From the NCBI GenBank assembly GCA_029721435.1, contig CM056582.1, positions 37,654,611-37,718,610 on the forward strand: 64,000 nt of DNA, written 5' to 3'. Both the position numbers and the translations under genes were made by a program. Below the pieces are notes generated by a model that made no database searches, was not told the origin of the DNA, and was given only the letters and a program-made list of their open reading frames with translations. This document shows, one piece after another, positions 47,495-60,160 of this stretch. The DNA is from Gymnothorax reevesii. Lineage: Eukaryota; Chordata; Actinopteri; Anguilliformes; Muraenidae. How positions within the stretch are numbered: the first letter of the stretch is position 1; every line of letters starts with the position of its first letter.

Positions 47495-50400
47495 ATCATA
47501 GAATTCCACAAAGGTTGGCCAGTATATACAAGCAGCATAGGTAGTTTCACTCAAGTCTGCCCACTCTTTGATGCAATTGTCAGTGCCCTTTTACTACAGT
47601 GTTTGAATTCTATGGATAGCTTAAGGGAGTGTCAGCAGACTTTTATAATACTATCTTGTATTCACTATTGACACAATAGGGACTTTAAGCAAGGGCGGAT
47701 TTTGCGACGGCTACGGCACCCGGATATAGATCTGCACTCCGCTGATCAAGACTGAAGCCGTTGTGCCGGCGTTCTTTGCCGTAGCAGGCTGATCTACCAT
47801 GGGGAAAGAACCAATCTCACGTGGCCACTACAACGCTTGGTTCAGGAGATTGAAAATGTTTTCTATAATTGATTGTGACACACTAAACATTATGTGTTTC
47901 AGTGGACTTTTCACACAGACACAGGATACTGTGTAAATTTCGCTGAGTAAAACCATAGTGAACAATTTTCTGCTGCAGGCTATATTCTCCCCTCATCCCA
48001 GCATGGCATACGGTACTTAATTTCTCTACCCTGTAAACATCTATATTTACTCACATGTACATTAGTCTTTCTTCTACTGCTGTGCATGAAAAGTACACAT
48101 ATGATGTATATAAATGCACACTCCCATGCACTTTACCATTCATTTACACTCTGATTAGATGTGTGCTTTAATTGTCAAACTTTACGTCTTTTTAAAATTG
48201 AATTGTTCAAAGTAAAGTTTATTAAAAAGATGCACATTTCTTTTGGTTATGCTCTGTTCCTGTACTTGGCATAATGACAATAAATTTGAATATTGTAATC
48301 AAATATTAACTGTTTCCCATTTCCCCTAAATCTATGACATCTACTCCTTTTGCCAGTGGGAGCAGGACGAATGAGCACTCACACTGAATTAACTACTTTG
48401 CTGACAAACCCCGAGTAAAATCCACTGTTGTTTAAAGTTTCTGCTGGATTTGACAGTGACAGCACCAGCACTTGAGACACTTTTTTCCAGGTGCCATAGG
48501 CATTGCAAAATCTGCCATTGTTGCTGGTCCAGATGAAATGCACAATTCTAACCTCGAGAGGACTCAAACCCTCAGTCTTCTGATCCGAAGTCAGACGCCT
48601 TATCCATTAGGCCACGTGGTCATTGCATGACAAGGCTGACTCCGAACAGTGAGCTGTGAGAACTGACAGCGGTTGATCAGTGCCATGTCAAATAACCGCT
48701 GTCATGTTGAGTTAAACAGCCCTGTCATTGAAAAACTCTCATGCTCAATCACTCTCCAGATCCAAACTCAGGTGTTTCGACCGTATGGTCAGGCTGAGCA
48801 ATGTTAGCCCCTTGACTGAAGTTTGGTGAGTTTTTTTCCCAGATTTCAGTGTTAGTAACACCAGCAAGATGATATGAAAAAACACCACCATCACACAACT
48901 ATGCAAAGACTCAAGTCCTCAATCTTTTGATCCAGAGTCAGAAAGCTCCTCCATTAGGTGTCCTTTCATATTAGGTGACATCATTGGGGTTGACTTATGT
49001 TATTCCCTTAAACAAAGCCTTGTGAGTGTTAGTTTCAAGTTTCTGTTGCAGAAACTGTGACCAAGTCGTGTTAACAAGTACCAGCTTAAAAGAAAGTTTT
49101 TGTCTGAGAAACAGCTGGCAAGTGACATTAAAAAGCACCAGCACTAAACAACCATGAATGGTCTCCAACTGTTAGTCTTAATACTTGAGTCAACTAAATT
49201 ATCCAATATTTGCCTGATGTATTAGTTCACATGGTCAGGTTGAGTTTTGCTTGTCCCTTGACAGTGGTTTTGTGAGTTTTGTCAAGGTTCTTTCTAAAAC
49301 CGCAGCCAGATAACATGAAAAACCACGACCAGAAGACACTTATGAAGGGACTCAGATCCTCAATGTTCTGGCTCAAAGTCAGAAACCTCACCTATTAGTT
49401 TGCTTTCATACATTACTACTACTATGTTACATTCAAAAGCTCTGTTATTGAACAAGGTATGCTCAATTACCTTATCCAAAATCAGGTGCCCTGTGTATCG
49501 GACCGTAAAAAACAGCTTGCAAGTGATATAAACACAAGTGTCAAACAAGCAAGAAGGGACTACAGTCCTTCGTCTTCAGATCCGTAGTCAGGAATTTCTC
49601 CATAAGGGGCCCTTCATATTAGGTAACATCATATGACTGAATTGCTTTATTGTCATGAAGAAAAGGTTCCAAGTTCTTTAACTGGTTTCTTTTGACGAAA
49701 CAGCTACCAGTTCATATTAACAAGCACCAACTTTAAAGAAAGTTTTTATGTAGGAAATACCGCAAGATACATTAACAAGCACCCCCATGAAACACCCTTG
49801 AAGGTTCTCCAACAATCAATCCGAAGATCAGGGCCATGTTGGAATAGTGTTTTTTGTCACGGAAAGTGGCTAACTTCTAGAAAATGAGCTGGAAGTGTAT
49901 ACACGGCAGCCATGAGAAGTGTATTCCAGTTTTGTAAATGTAAAGAAAAGGTGCTTCAATGCTTCCTAACGTATCACCTTTGACATAGGGTACACGAAAC
50001 CATTCTTCATAAAAACAAAGGTGATAACGCCATCCAGCCATTCAGTGTGGCTGAACCATTTAAAGTGACGACCATCCATACGGGCAATCACAAAAAACAA
50101 AGGAACGTGATGGGCAAGAATGGCATGATCAAGTTGGCCAGTAAATGCATTGGATTGTCGTAGCAGCACGGTTGTCTTCCTTAGCCGTTTTGAATTCCCC
50201 TTTACACCTCTCCTTTACCTCATGACATTATCCAATTGTGGTTGAAGAAACGTTTATGGACATTAGAGCATATGACGTCATTTTTTGTCTATTCAAATTC
50301 TGCAGCAAAGTTATATAACTTATCCTTTATATGCCATATGATTAGGTCACACGGTCAGGTTGAATTATACTAGTCCTTTAATTGAAGCCTCATGTTTTTT

Positions 50401-50660
50401 CAGGTTAATTTTTAAGAAACAGCTGTCTACTTTTAAAATGCACACGCGTTAAAGTATTGTTAAGGGTCTCTTTAATCTTCTGAACCAAGGACTGACACCT
50501 TATCCATTCGATCACACAGTCAGTTTCCATGATGTCAGCTCCATAGAATTAAAAACAGTAAAATGGACGATGTCATGGAGTTGTGGGGATCTGAAGGGAG
50601 CTTAAAATGGCCACCCTTATTGATAAGAAAGTATTCCTATTGTGACACCTGAAAGGGAAG
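47495..50660 (-). repeat. Array unit 16 (3,166 bp)
   Basis: A near-copy of unit 15, with a private C in the pyrimidine tract near 48839 and a private A near 48934. Confidence 0.97.
48549..48621 (-). pseudogene. tRNA-Arg pseudogene, altered 3' end and T loop, unit 16
   Basis: Same defects as unit 15: A5-A68 and A50-C64 mismatches, U63, and C56U. Confidence 0.7.
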
Positions 50661-53600
50661 ATCATAGAATTCCACAAAGGTTGGCCAGTATATACAAGCA
50701 GCATAGGTAGTTTCACTCAAGTCTGCCCACTCTTTGATGCAATTGTCAGTGCCCTTTTACTACAGTGTTTGAATTCTATGGATAGCTTAAGGGAGTGTCA
50801 GCAGACTTTTATAATACTATCTTGTATTCACTATTGACACAATAGGGACTTTAAGCAAGGGCGGATTTTGCGACGGCTACGGCACCCGGATATAGATCTG
50901 CACTCCGCTGATCAAGACTGAAGCCGTTGTGCCGGCGTTCTTTGCCGTAGCAGGCTGATCTACCATGGGGAAAGAACCAATCTCACGTGGCCACTACAAC
51001 GCTTGGTTCAGGAGATTGAAAATGTTTTCTATAATTGATTGTGACACACTAAACATTATGTGTTTCAGTGGACTTTTCACACAGACACAGGATACTGTGT
51101 AAATTTCGCTGAGTAAAACCATAGTGAACAATTTTCTGCTGCAGGCTATATTCTCCCCTCATCCCAGCATGGCATACGGTACTTAATTTCTCTACCCTGT
51201 AAACATCTATATTTACTCACATGTACATTAGTCTTTCTTCTACTGCTGTGCATGAAAAGTACACATATGATGTATATAAATGCACACTCCCATGCACTTT
51301 ACCATTCATTTACACTCTGATTAGATGTGTGCTTTAATTGTCAAACTTTACATCTTTTTAAAATTGAATTGTTCAAAGTAAAGTTTATTAAAAAGATGCA
51401 CATTTCTTTTGGTTATGCTCTGTTCCTGTACTTGGCATAATGACAATAAATTTGAATATTGTAATCAAATATTAACTGTTTCCCATTTCCCCTAAATCTA
51501 TGACATCTACTCCTTTTGCCAGTGGGAGCAGGACGAATGAGCACTCACACTGAATTAACTACTTTGCTGACAAACCCCGAGTAAAATCCACTGTTGTTTA
51601 AAGTTTCTGCTGGATTTGACAGTGACAGCACCAGCACTTGAGACACTTTTTTCCAGGTGCCATAGGCATTGCAAAATCTGCCATTGTTGCTGGTCCAGAT
51701 GAAATGCACAATTCCAACCACGAAGGGACTCAAACCCTCAGTCTTCTGATCCGAAGATCAGACACCTTATCCATTAGGCCACGTGGTCATTGCATGACAA
51801 GGCTGACTCCAAACAGTGAGCTGTGAGAACTGACAGCGGTTGATCAGTGCCATGTCAAATAACCGCTGTCATGTTGAGTTAAACAGCCCTGTCATTGAAA
51901 AACTCTCATGCTCAATCACTCTCCAGATCCAAACTCAGGTGTTTCGACCGTATGGTCAGGCTGAGCAATGTTAGCCCCTTGACTGAAGTTTGGTGAGTTT
52001 TTTTCTCAGATTTCAGTGTAAGTAGCACCAGCAAGATGATATGAAAAAACACCACCATCACACAACTATGCAAAGACTCAAGTCCTCAATCTTTTGATCC
52101 GGAGTCAGAAAGCTCCTCCATTAGGTGTCCTTTCATATTAGGTGACATCATTGGGGTTGACTTATGTTATTCCCTTAAACAAAGCCTTGTGAGTGTTAGT
52201 TTCAAGTTTCTGTTGCAGAAACTGTGACCAAGTCGTGTTAACAAGTACCAGCTTAAAAGAAAGTTTTTGTCTGAGAAACAGCTGGCAAGTGACATTAAAA
52301 AGCACCAGCACTAAACAACCATGAATGGTCTCCAACTGTCAGTCTTAATACTTGAGTCAACTAAATTATCCAATATTTGCCTGATGTATTAGTTCACATG
52401 GTCAGGTTGAGTTTTGCTTGTCCCTTGACAGTGGTTTTGTGAGTTTTGTCAAGGTTCTTTCTAAAACCGCAGCCAGATAACATGAAAAACCACGACCAGA
52501 AGACACTTATGAAGGGACTCAGATCCTCAATGTTCTGGCTCAAAGTCAGAAACCTCACCTATTAGTTTGCTTTCATACATTACTACTACTATGTTACATT
52601 CAAAAGCTCTGTTATTGAACAAGGTATGCTCAATTACCTTATCCAAAATCAGGTGCCCTGTGTATCGGACCGTAAAAAACAGCTTGCAAGTGATATAAAC
52701 ACAAGTGTCAAACAAGCAAGAAGGGACTACAGTCCTTCGTCTTCAGATCCGTAGTCAGGAATTTCTCCATAAGGGGCCCTTCATATTAGGTAACATCATA
52801 TGACTGAATTGCTTTATTGTCATGAAGAAAAGGTTCCAAGTTCTTTAACTGGTTTCTTTTGACGAAACAGCTACCAGTTCATATTAACAAGCACCAACTT
52901 TAAAGAAAGTTTTTATGTAGGAAATACCGCAAGATACATTAACAAGCACCCCCATGAAACACCCTTGAAGGTTCTCCAACAATCAATCCGAAGATCAGGG
53001 CCATGTTGGAATAGTGTTTTTTGTCACGGAAAGTGGCTAACTTCTAGAAAATGAGCTGGAAGTGTATACACGGCAGCCATGAGAAGTGTATTCCAGTTTT
53101 GTAAATGTAAAGAAAAGGTGCTTCAATGCTTCCTAACGTATCACCTTTGACATAGGGTACACGAAACCATTCTTCATAAAAACAAAGGTGATAACGCCAT
53201 CCAGCCATTCAGTGTGGCTGAACCATTTACAGTGACGACCATCCATACGGGCAATCACAAAAAACAAAGGAACGTGATGGGCAAGAATGGCATGATCAAG
53301 TTGGCCAGTAAATGCATTGGATTGTCGTAGCAGCACGGTTGTCTTCCTTAGCCGTTTTGAATTCCCCTTTACACCTCTCCTTTACCTCATGACATTATCC
53401 AATTGTGGTTGAAGAAACGTTTATGGACATTAGAGAATATGACGTCATTTTTTGTCTATTCAAATTCTGCAGCAAAGTTATATAACTTATCCTTTATATG
53501 CCATATGATTAGGTCACACGGTCAGGTTGAATTATACTAGTCCTTTAATTGAAGCCTCATGTTTTTTCAGGTTAATTTTTAAGAAACAGCTGTCTACTTT

Positions 53601-53827
53601 TAAAATGCACACGCGTTAAAGTATTGTTAAGGGTCTCTTTAATCTTCTGAACCAAGGACTGACACCTTATCCATTCGATCACACAGTCAGTTTCCATGAT
53701 GTCAGCTCCATATAATTAAAAACAGTAAAATGGACGATGTCATGGAGTTGTGGGGATCTGAAGGGAGCTTAAAATGGCCACCCTTATTGAAAAGAAAGTA
53801 TTCCTATTGTGACACCTGAAAGGGAAG
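50661..53827 (-). repeat. Array unit 17 (3,167 bp)
   Basis: Right-hand backbone (T29, T119, A407, A2110) but carrying the anticodon-arm insertion and A1359/G1364, so it is a mosaic. It is almost identical to unit 18. Confidence 0.97.
51715..51788 (-). pseudogene. tRNA-Arg with perfect UUCG hairpin in place of the anticodon arm (74 nt), unit 17
   Basis: The arm reads TCTGATC-TTCG-GATCAGA, seven perfect base pairs closed by C(UUCG)G. The anticodon bases lie inside the tetraloop. It also carries U25 (G10-U25 wobble) and the C56U change in the T loop and B box. The acceptor stem is consensus. Confidence 0.87.
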
Positions 53828-56800
53828 ATCATAGAATTCCACAAAGGTTGGCCAGTATATACAAGCAGCATAGGTAGTTTCACTCAAGTCTGCCCACTCT
53901 TTGATGCAATTGTCAGTGCCCTTTTACTACAGTGTTTGAATTCTATGGATAGCTTAAGGGAGTGTCAGCAGACTTTTATAATACTATCTTGTATTCACTA
54001 TTGACACAATAGGGACTTTAAGCAAGGGCGGATTTTGCGACGGCTACGGCACCCGGATATAGATCTGCACTCCGCTGATCAAGACTGAAGCCGTTGTGCC
54101 GGCGTTCTTTGCCGTAGCAGGCTGATCTACCATGGGGAAAGAACCAATCTCACGTGGCCACTACAACGCTTGGTTCAGGAGATTGAAAATGTTTTCTATA
54201 ATTGATTGTGACACACTAAACATTATGTGTTTCAGTGGACTTTTCACACAGACACAGGATACTGTGTAAATTTCGCTGAGTAAAACCATAGTGAACAATT
54301 TTCTGCTGCAGGCTATATTCTCCCCTCATCCCAGCATGGCATACGGTACTTAATTTCTCTACCCTGTAAACATCTATATTTACTCACATGTACATTAGTC
54401 TTTCTTCTACTGCTGTGCATGAAAAGTACACATATGATGTATATAAATGCACACTCCCATGCACTTTACCATTCATTTACACTCTGATTAGATGTGTGCT
54501 TTAATTGTCAAACTTTACATCTTTTTAAAATTGAATTGTTCAAAGTAAAGTTTATTAAAAAGATGCACATTTCTTTTGGTTATGCTCTGTTCCTGTACTT
54601 GGCATAATGACAATAAATTTGAATATTGTAATCAAATATTAACTGTTTCCCATTTCCCCTAAATCTATGACATCTACTCCTTTTGCCAGTGGGAGCAGGA
54701 CGAATGAGCACTCACACTGAATTAACTACTTTGCTGACAAACCCCGAGTAAAATCCACTGTTGTTTAAAGTTTCTGCTGGATTTGACAGTGACAGCACCA
54801 GCACTTGAGACACTTTTTTCCAGGTGCCATAGGCATTGCAAAATCTGCCATTGTTGCTGGTCCAGATGAAATGCACAATTCCAACCACGAAGGGACTCAA
54901 ACCCTCAGTCTTCTGATCCGAAGATCAGACACCTTATCCATTAGGCCACGTGGTCATTGCATGACAAGGCTGACTCCAAACAGTGAGCTGTGAGAACTGA
55001 CAGCGGTTGATCAGTGCCATGTCAAATAACCGCTGTCATGTTGAGTTAAACAGCCCTGTCATTGAAAAACTCTCATGCTCAATCACTCTCCAGATCCAAA
55101 CTCAGGTGTTTCGACCGTATGGTCAGGCTGAGCAATGTTAGCCCCTTGACTGAAGTTTGGTGAGTTTTTTTCTCAGATTTCAGTGTAAGTAGCACCAGCA
55201 AGATGATATGAAAAAACACCACCATCACACAACTATGCAAAGACTCAAGTCCTCAATCTTTTGATCCGGAGTCAGAAAGCTCCTCCATTAGGTGTCCTTT
55301 CATATTAGGTGACATCATTGGGGTTGACTTATGTTATTCCCTTAAACAAAGCCTTGTGAGTGTTAGTTTCAAGTTTCTGTTGCAGAAACTGTGACCAAGT
55401 CGTGTTAACAAGTACCAGCTTAAAAGAAAGTTTTTGTCTGAGAAACAGCTGGCAAGTGACATTAAAAAGCACCAGCACTAAACAACCATGAATGGTCTCC
55501 AACTGTCAGTCTTAATACTTGAGTCAACTAAATTATCCAATATTTGCCTGATGTATTAGTTCACATGGTCAGGTTGAGTTTTGCTTGTCCCTTGACAGTG
55601 GTTTTGTGAGTTTTGTCAAGGTTCTTTCTAAAACCGCAGCCAGATAACATGAAAAACCACGACCAGAAGACACTTATGAAGGGACTCAGATCCTCAATGT
55701 TCTGGCTCAAAGTCAGAAACCTCACCTATTAGTTTGCTTTCATACATTACTACTACTATGTTACATTCAAAAGCTCTGTTATTGAACAAGGTATGCTCAA
55801 TTACCTTATCCAAAATCAGGTGCCCTGTGTATCGGACCGTAAAAAACAGCTTGCAAGTGATATAAACACAAGTGTCAAACAAGCAAGAAGGGACTACAGT
55901 CCTTCGTCTTCAGATCCGTAGTCAGGAATTTCTCCATAAGGGGCCCTTCATATTAGGTAACATCATATGACTGAATTGCTTTATTGTCATGAAGAAAAGG
56001 TTCCAAGTTCTTTAACTGGTTTCTTTTGACGAAACAGCTACCAGTTCATATTAACAAGCACCAACTTTAAAGAAAGTTTTTATGTAGGAAATACCGCAAG
56101 ATACATTAACAAGCACCCCCATGAAACACCCTTGAAGGTTCTCCAACAATCAATCCGAAGATCAGGGCCATGTTGGAATAGTGTTTTTTGTCACGGAAAG
56201 TGGCTAACTTCTAGAAAATGAGCTGGAAGTGTATACACGGCAGCCATGAGAAGTGTATTCCAGTTTTGTAAATGTAAAGAAAAGGTGCTTCAATGCTTCC
56301 TAACGTATCACCTTTGACATAGGGTACACGAAACCATTCTTCATAAAAACAAAGGTGATAACGCCATCCAGCCATTCAGTGTGGCTGAACCATTTAAAGT
56401 GACGACCATCCATACGGGCAATCACAAAAAACAAAGGAACGTGATGGGCAAGAATGGCATGATCAAGTTGGCCAGTAAATGCATTGGATTGTCGTAGCAG
56501 CACGGTTGTCTTCCTTAGCCGTTTTGAATTCCCCTTTACACCTCTCCTTTACCTCATGACATTATCCAATTGTGGTTGAAGAAACGTTTATGGACATTAG
56601 AGCATATGACGTCATTTTTTGTCTATTCAAATTCTGCAGCAAAGTTATATAACTTATCCTTTATATGCCATATGATTAGGTCACACGGTCAGGTTGAATT
56701 ATACTAGTCCTTTAATTGAAGCCTCATGTTTTTTCAGGTTAATTTTTAAGAAACAGCTGTCTACTTTTAAAATGCACACGCGTTAAAGTATTGTTAAGGG

Positions 56801-56994
56801 TCTCTTTAATCTTCTGAACCAAGGACTGACACCTTATCCATTCGATCACACAGTCAGTTTCCATGATGTCAGCTCCATAGAATTAAAAACAGTAAAATGG
56901 ACGATGTCATGGAGTTGTGGGGATCTGAAGGGAGCTTAAAATGGCCACCCTTATTGATAAGAAAGTATTCCTATTGTGACACCTGAAAGGGAAG
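53828..56994 (-). repeat. Array unit 18 (3,167 bp)
   Basis: A near-copy of unit 17 with the same tRNA haplotype, suggesting a recent duplication of one unit. Confidence 0.97.
54882..54955 (-). pseudogene. tRNA-Arg with perfect UUCG hairpin in place of the anticodon arm (74 nt), unit 18
   Basis: Identical to the unit 17 locus, including U25 and C56U. Confidence 0.87.
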
Positions 56995-59900
56995 ATCATA
57001 GAATTCCACAAAGGTTGGCCAGTATATACAAGCAGCATAGGTAGTTTCACTCAAGTCTGCCCACTCTTTGATGCAATTGTCAGTGCCCTTTTACTACAGT
57101 GTTTGAATTCTATGGATAGCTTAAGGGAGTGTCAGCAGACTTTTATAATACTATCTTGTATTCACTATTGACACAATAGGGACTTTAAGCAAGGGCGGAT
57201 TTTGCGACGGCTACGGCACCCGGATATAGATCTGCACTCCGCTGATCAAGACTGAAGCCGTTGTGCCGGCGTTCTTTGCCGTAGCAGGCTGATCTACCAT
57301 GGGGAAAGAACCAATCTCACGTGGCCACTACAACGCTTGGTTCAGGAGATTGAAAATGTTTTCTATAATTGATTGTGACACACTAAACATTATGTGTTTC
57401 AGTGGACTTTTCACACAGACACAGGATACTGTGTAAATTTCGCTGAGTAAAACCATAGTGAACAATTTTCTGCTGCAGGCTATATTCTCCCCTCATCCCA
57501 GCATGGCATACGGTACTTAATTTCTCTACCCTGTAAACATCTATATTTACTCACATGTACATTAGTCTTTCTTCTACTGCTGTGCATGAAAAGTACACAT
57601 ATGATGTATATAAATGCACACTGCCATGCACTTTACCATTCATTTACACTCTGATTAGATGTGTGCTTTAATTGTCAAACTTTACATCTTTTTAAAATTG
57701 AATTGTTCAAAGTAAAGTTTATTAAAAAGATGCACATTTCTTTTGGTTATGCTCTGTTCCTGTACTTGGCATAATGACAATAAATTTGAATATTGTAATC
57801 AAATATTAACTGTTTCCCATTTCCCCTAAATCTATGACATCTACTCCTTTTGCCAGTGGGAGCAGGACGAATGAGCACTCACACTGAATTAACTACTTTG
57901 CTGACAAACCCCGAGTAAAATCCACTGTTGTTTAAAGTTTCTGCTGGATTTGACAGTGACAGCACCAGCACTTGAGACACTTTTTTCCAGGTGCCATAGG
58001 CATTGCAAAATCTGCCATTGTTGCTGGTCCAGATGAAATGCACAATTCTCACCTCGAGGGGACTCGAACCCTCAGTCTTCTGATCCGAAGTCAGACGCCT
58101 TATCCATTAGGCCACGTGGTCATTGCATGACAAGGCTGACTCCGAACAGTGAGCTGTGAGAACTGACAGCGGTTGATCAGTGCCATGTCAAATAACCGCT
58201 GTCATGTTGAGTTAAACAGCCCTGTCATTGAAAAACTCTCATGCTCAATCACTCTCCAGATCCAAACTCAGGTGTTTCGACCGTATGGTCAGGCTGAGCA
58301 ATGTTAGCCCCTTGACTGAAGTTTGGTGAGTTTTTTTCTCAGATTTCAGTGTTAGTAACACCAGCAAGATGATATGAAAAAACACCACCATCACACAACT
58401 ATGCAAAGACTCAAGTCCTCAATCTTTTGATCCGGAGTCAGAAAGCTCCTCCATTAGGTGTCCTTTCATATTAGGTGACATCATTGGGGTTGACTTATGT
58501 TATTCCCTTAAACAAAGCCTTGTGAGTGTTAGTTTCAAGTTTCTGTTGCAGAAACTGTGACCAAGTCGTGTTAACAAGTACCAGCTTAAAAGAAAGTTTT
58601 TGTCTGAGAAACAGCTGGCAAGTGACATTAAAAAGCACCAGCACTAAACAACCATGAATGGTCTCCAACTGTCAGTCTTAATACTTGAGTCAACTAAATT
58701 ATCCAATATTTGCCTGATGTATTAGTTCACATGGTCAGGTTGAGTTTTGCTTGTCCCTTGACAGTGGTTTTGTGAGTTTTGTCAAGGTTCTTTCTAAAAC
58801 CGCAGCCAGATAACATGAAAAACCACGACCAGAAGACACTTATGAAGGGACTCAGATCCTCAATGTTCTGGCTCAAAGTCAGAAACCTCACCTATTAGTT
58901 TGCTTTCATACATTACTACTACTATGTTACATTCAAAAGCTCTGTTATTGAACAAGGTATGCTCAATTACCTTATCCAAAATCAGGTGCCCTGTGTATCG
59001 GACCGTAAAAAACAGCTTGCAAGTGATATAAACACAAGTGTCAAACAAGCAAGAAGGGACTACAGTCCTTCGTCTTCAGATCCGTAGTCAGGAATTTCTC
59101 CATAAGGGGCCCTTCATATTAGGTAACATCATATGACTGAATTGCTTTATTGTCATGAAGAAAAGGTTCCAAGTTCTTTAACTGGTTTCTTTTGACGAAA
59201 CAGCTACCAGTTCATATTAACAAGCACCAACTTTAAAGAAAGTTTTTATGTAGGAAATACCGCAAGATACATTAACAAGCACCCCCATGAAACACCCTTG
59301 AAGGTTCTCCAACAATCAATCCGAAGATCAGGGCCATGTTGGAATAGTGTTTTTTGTCACGGAAAGTGGCTAACTTCTAGAAAATGAGCTGGAAGTGTAT
59401 ACACGGCAGCCATGAGAAGTGTATTCCAGTTTTGTAAATGTAAAGAAAAGGTGCTTCAATGCTTCCTAACGTATCACCTTTGACATAGGGTACACGAAAC
59501 CATTCTTCATAAAAACAAAGGTGATAACGCCATCCAGCCATTCAGTGTGGCTGAACCATTTAAAGTGACGACCATCCATACGGGCAATCACAAAAAACAA
59601 AGGAACGTGATGGGCAAGAATGGCATGATCAAGTTGGCCAGTAAATGCATTGGATTGTCGTAGCAGCACGGTTGTCTTCCTTAGCCGTTTTGAATTCCCC
59701 TTTACACCTCTCCTTTACCTCATGACATTATCCAATTGTGGTTGAAGAAACGTTTATGGACATTAGAGCATATGACGTCATTTTTTGTCTATTCAAATTC
59801 TGCAGCAAAGTTATATAACTTATCCTTTATATGCCATATGATTAGGTCACACGGTCAGGTTGAATTATACTAGTCCTTTAATTGAAGCCTCATGTTTTTT

Positions 59901-60160
59901 CAGGTTAATTTTTAAGAAACAGCTGTCTACTTTTAAAATGCACACGCGTTAAAGTATTGTTAAGGGTCTCTTTAATCTTCTGAACCAAGGACTGACACCT
60001 TATCCATTCGATCACACAGTCAGTTTCCATGATGTCAGCTCCATAGAATTAAAAACAGTAAAATGGACGATGTCATGGAGTTGTGGGGATCTGAAGGGAG
60101 CTTAAAATGGCCACCCTTATTGATAAGAAAGTATTCCTATTGTGACACCTGAAAGGGAAG
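56995..60160 (-). repeat. Array unit 19 (3,166 bp)
   Basis: Right-hand group. It returns to the changed-3'-end tRNA type of units 14-16, with one extra change. Confidence 0.97.
58049..58121 (-). tRNA. tRNA-Arg-TCG: tRNA-Arg (UCG) with altered 3' end, unit 19
   Basis: It has C64, A68 and A73 as in unit 14, but position 7 is normal. Position 72 is G, so the first acceptor pair is a G1-G72 clash. The B box and anticodon loop are intact, so transcription is possible, but the acceptor end is poor. Confidence 0.65.
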
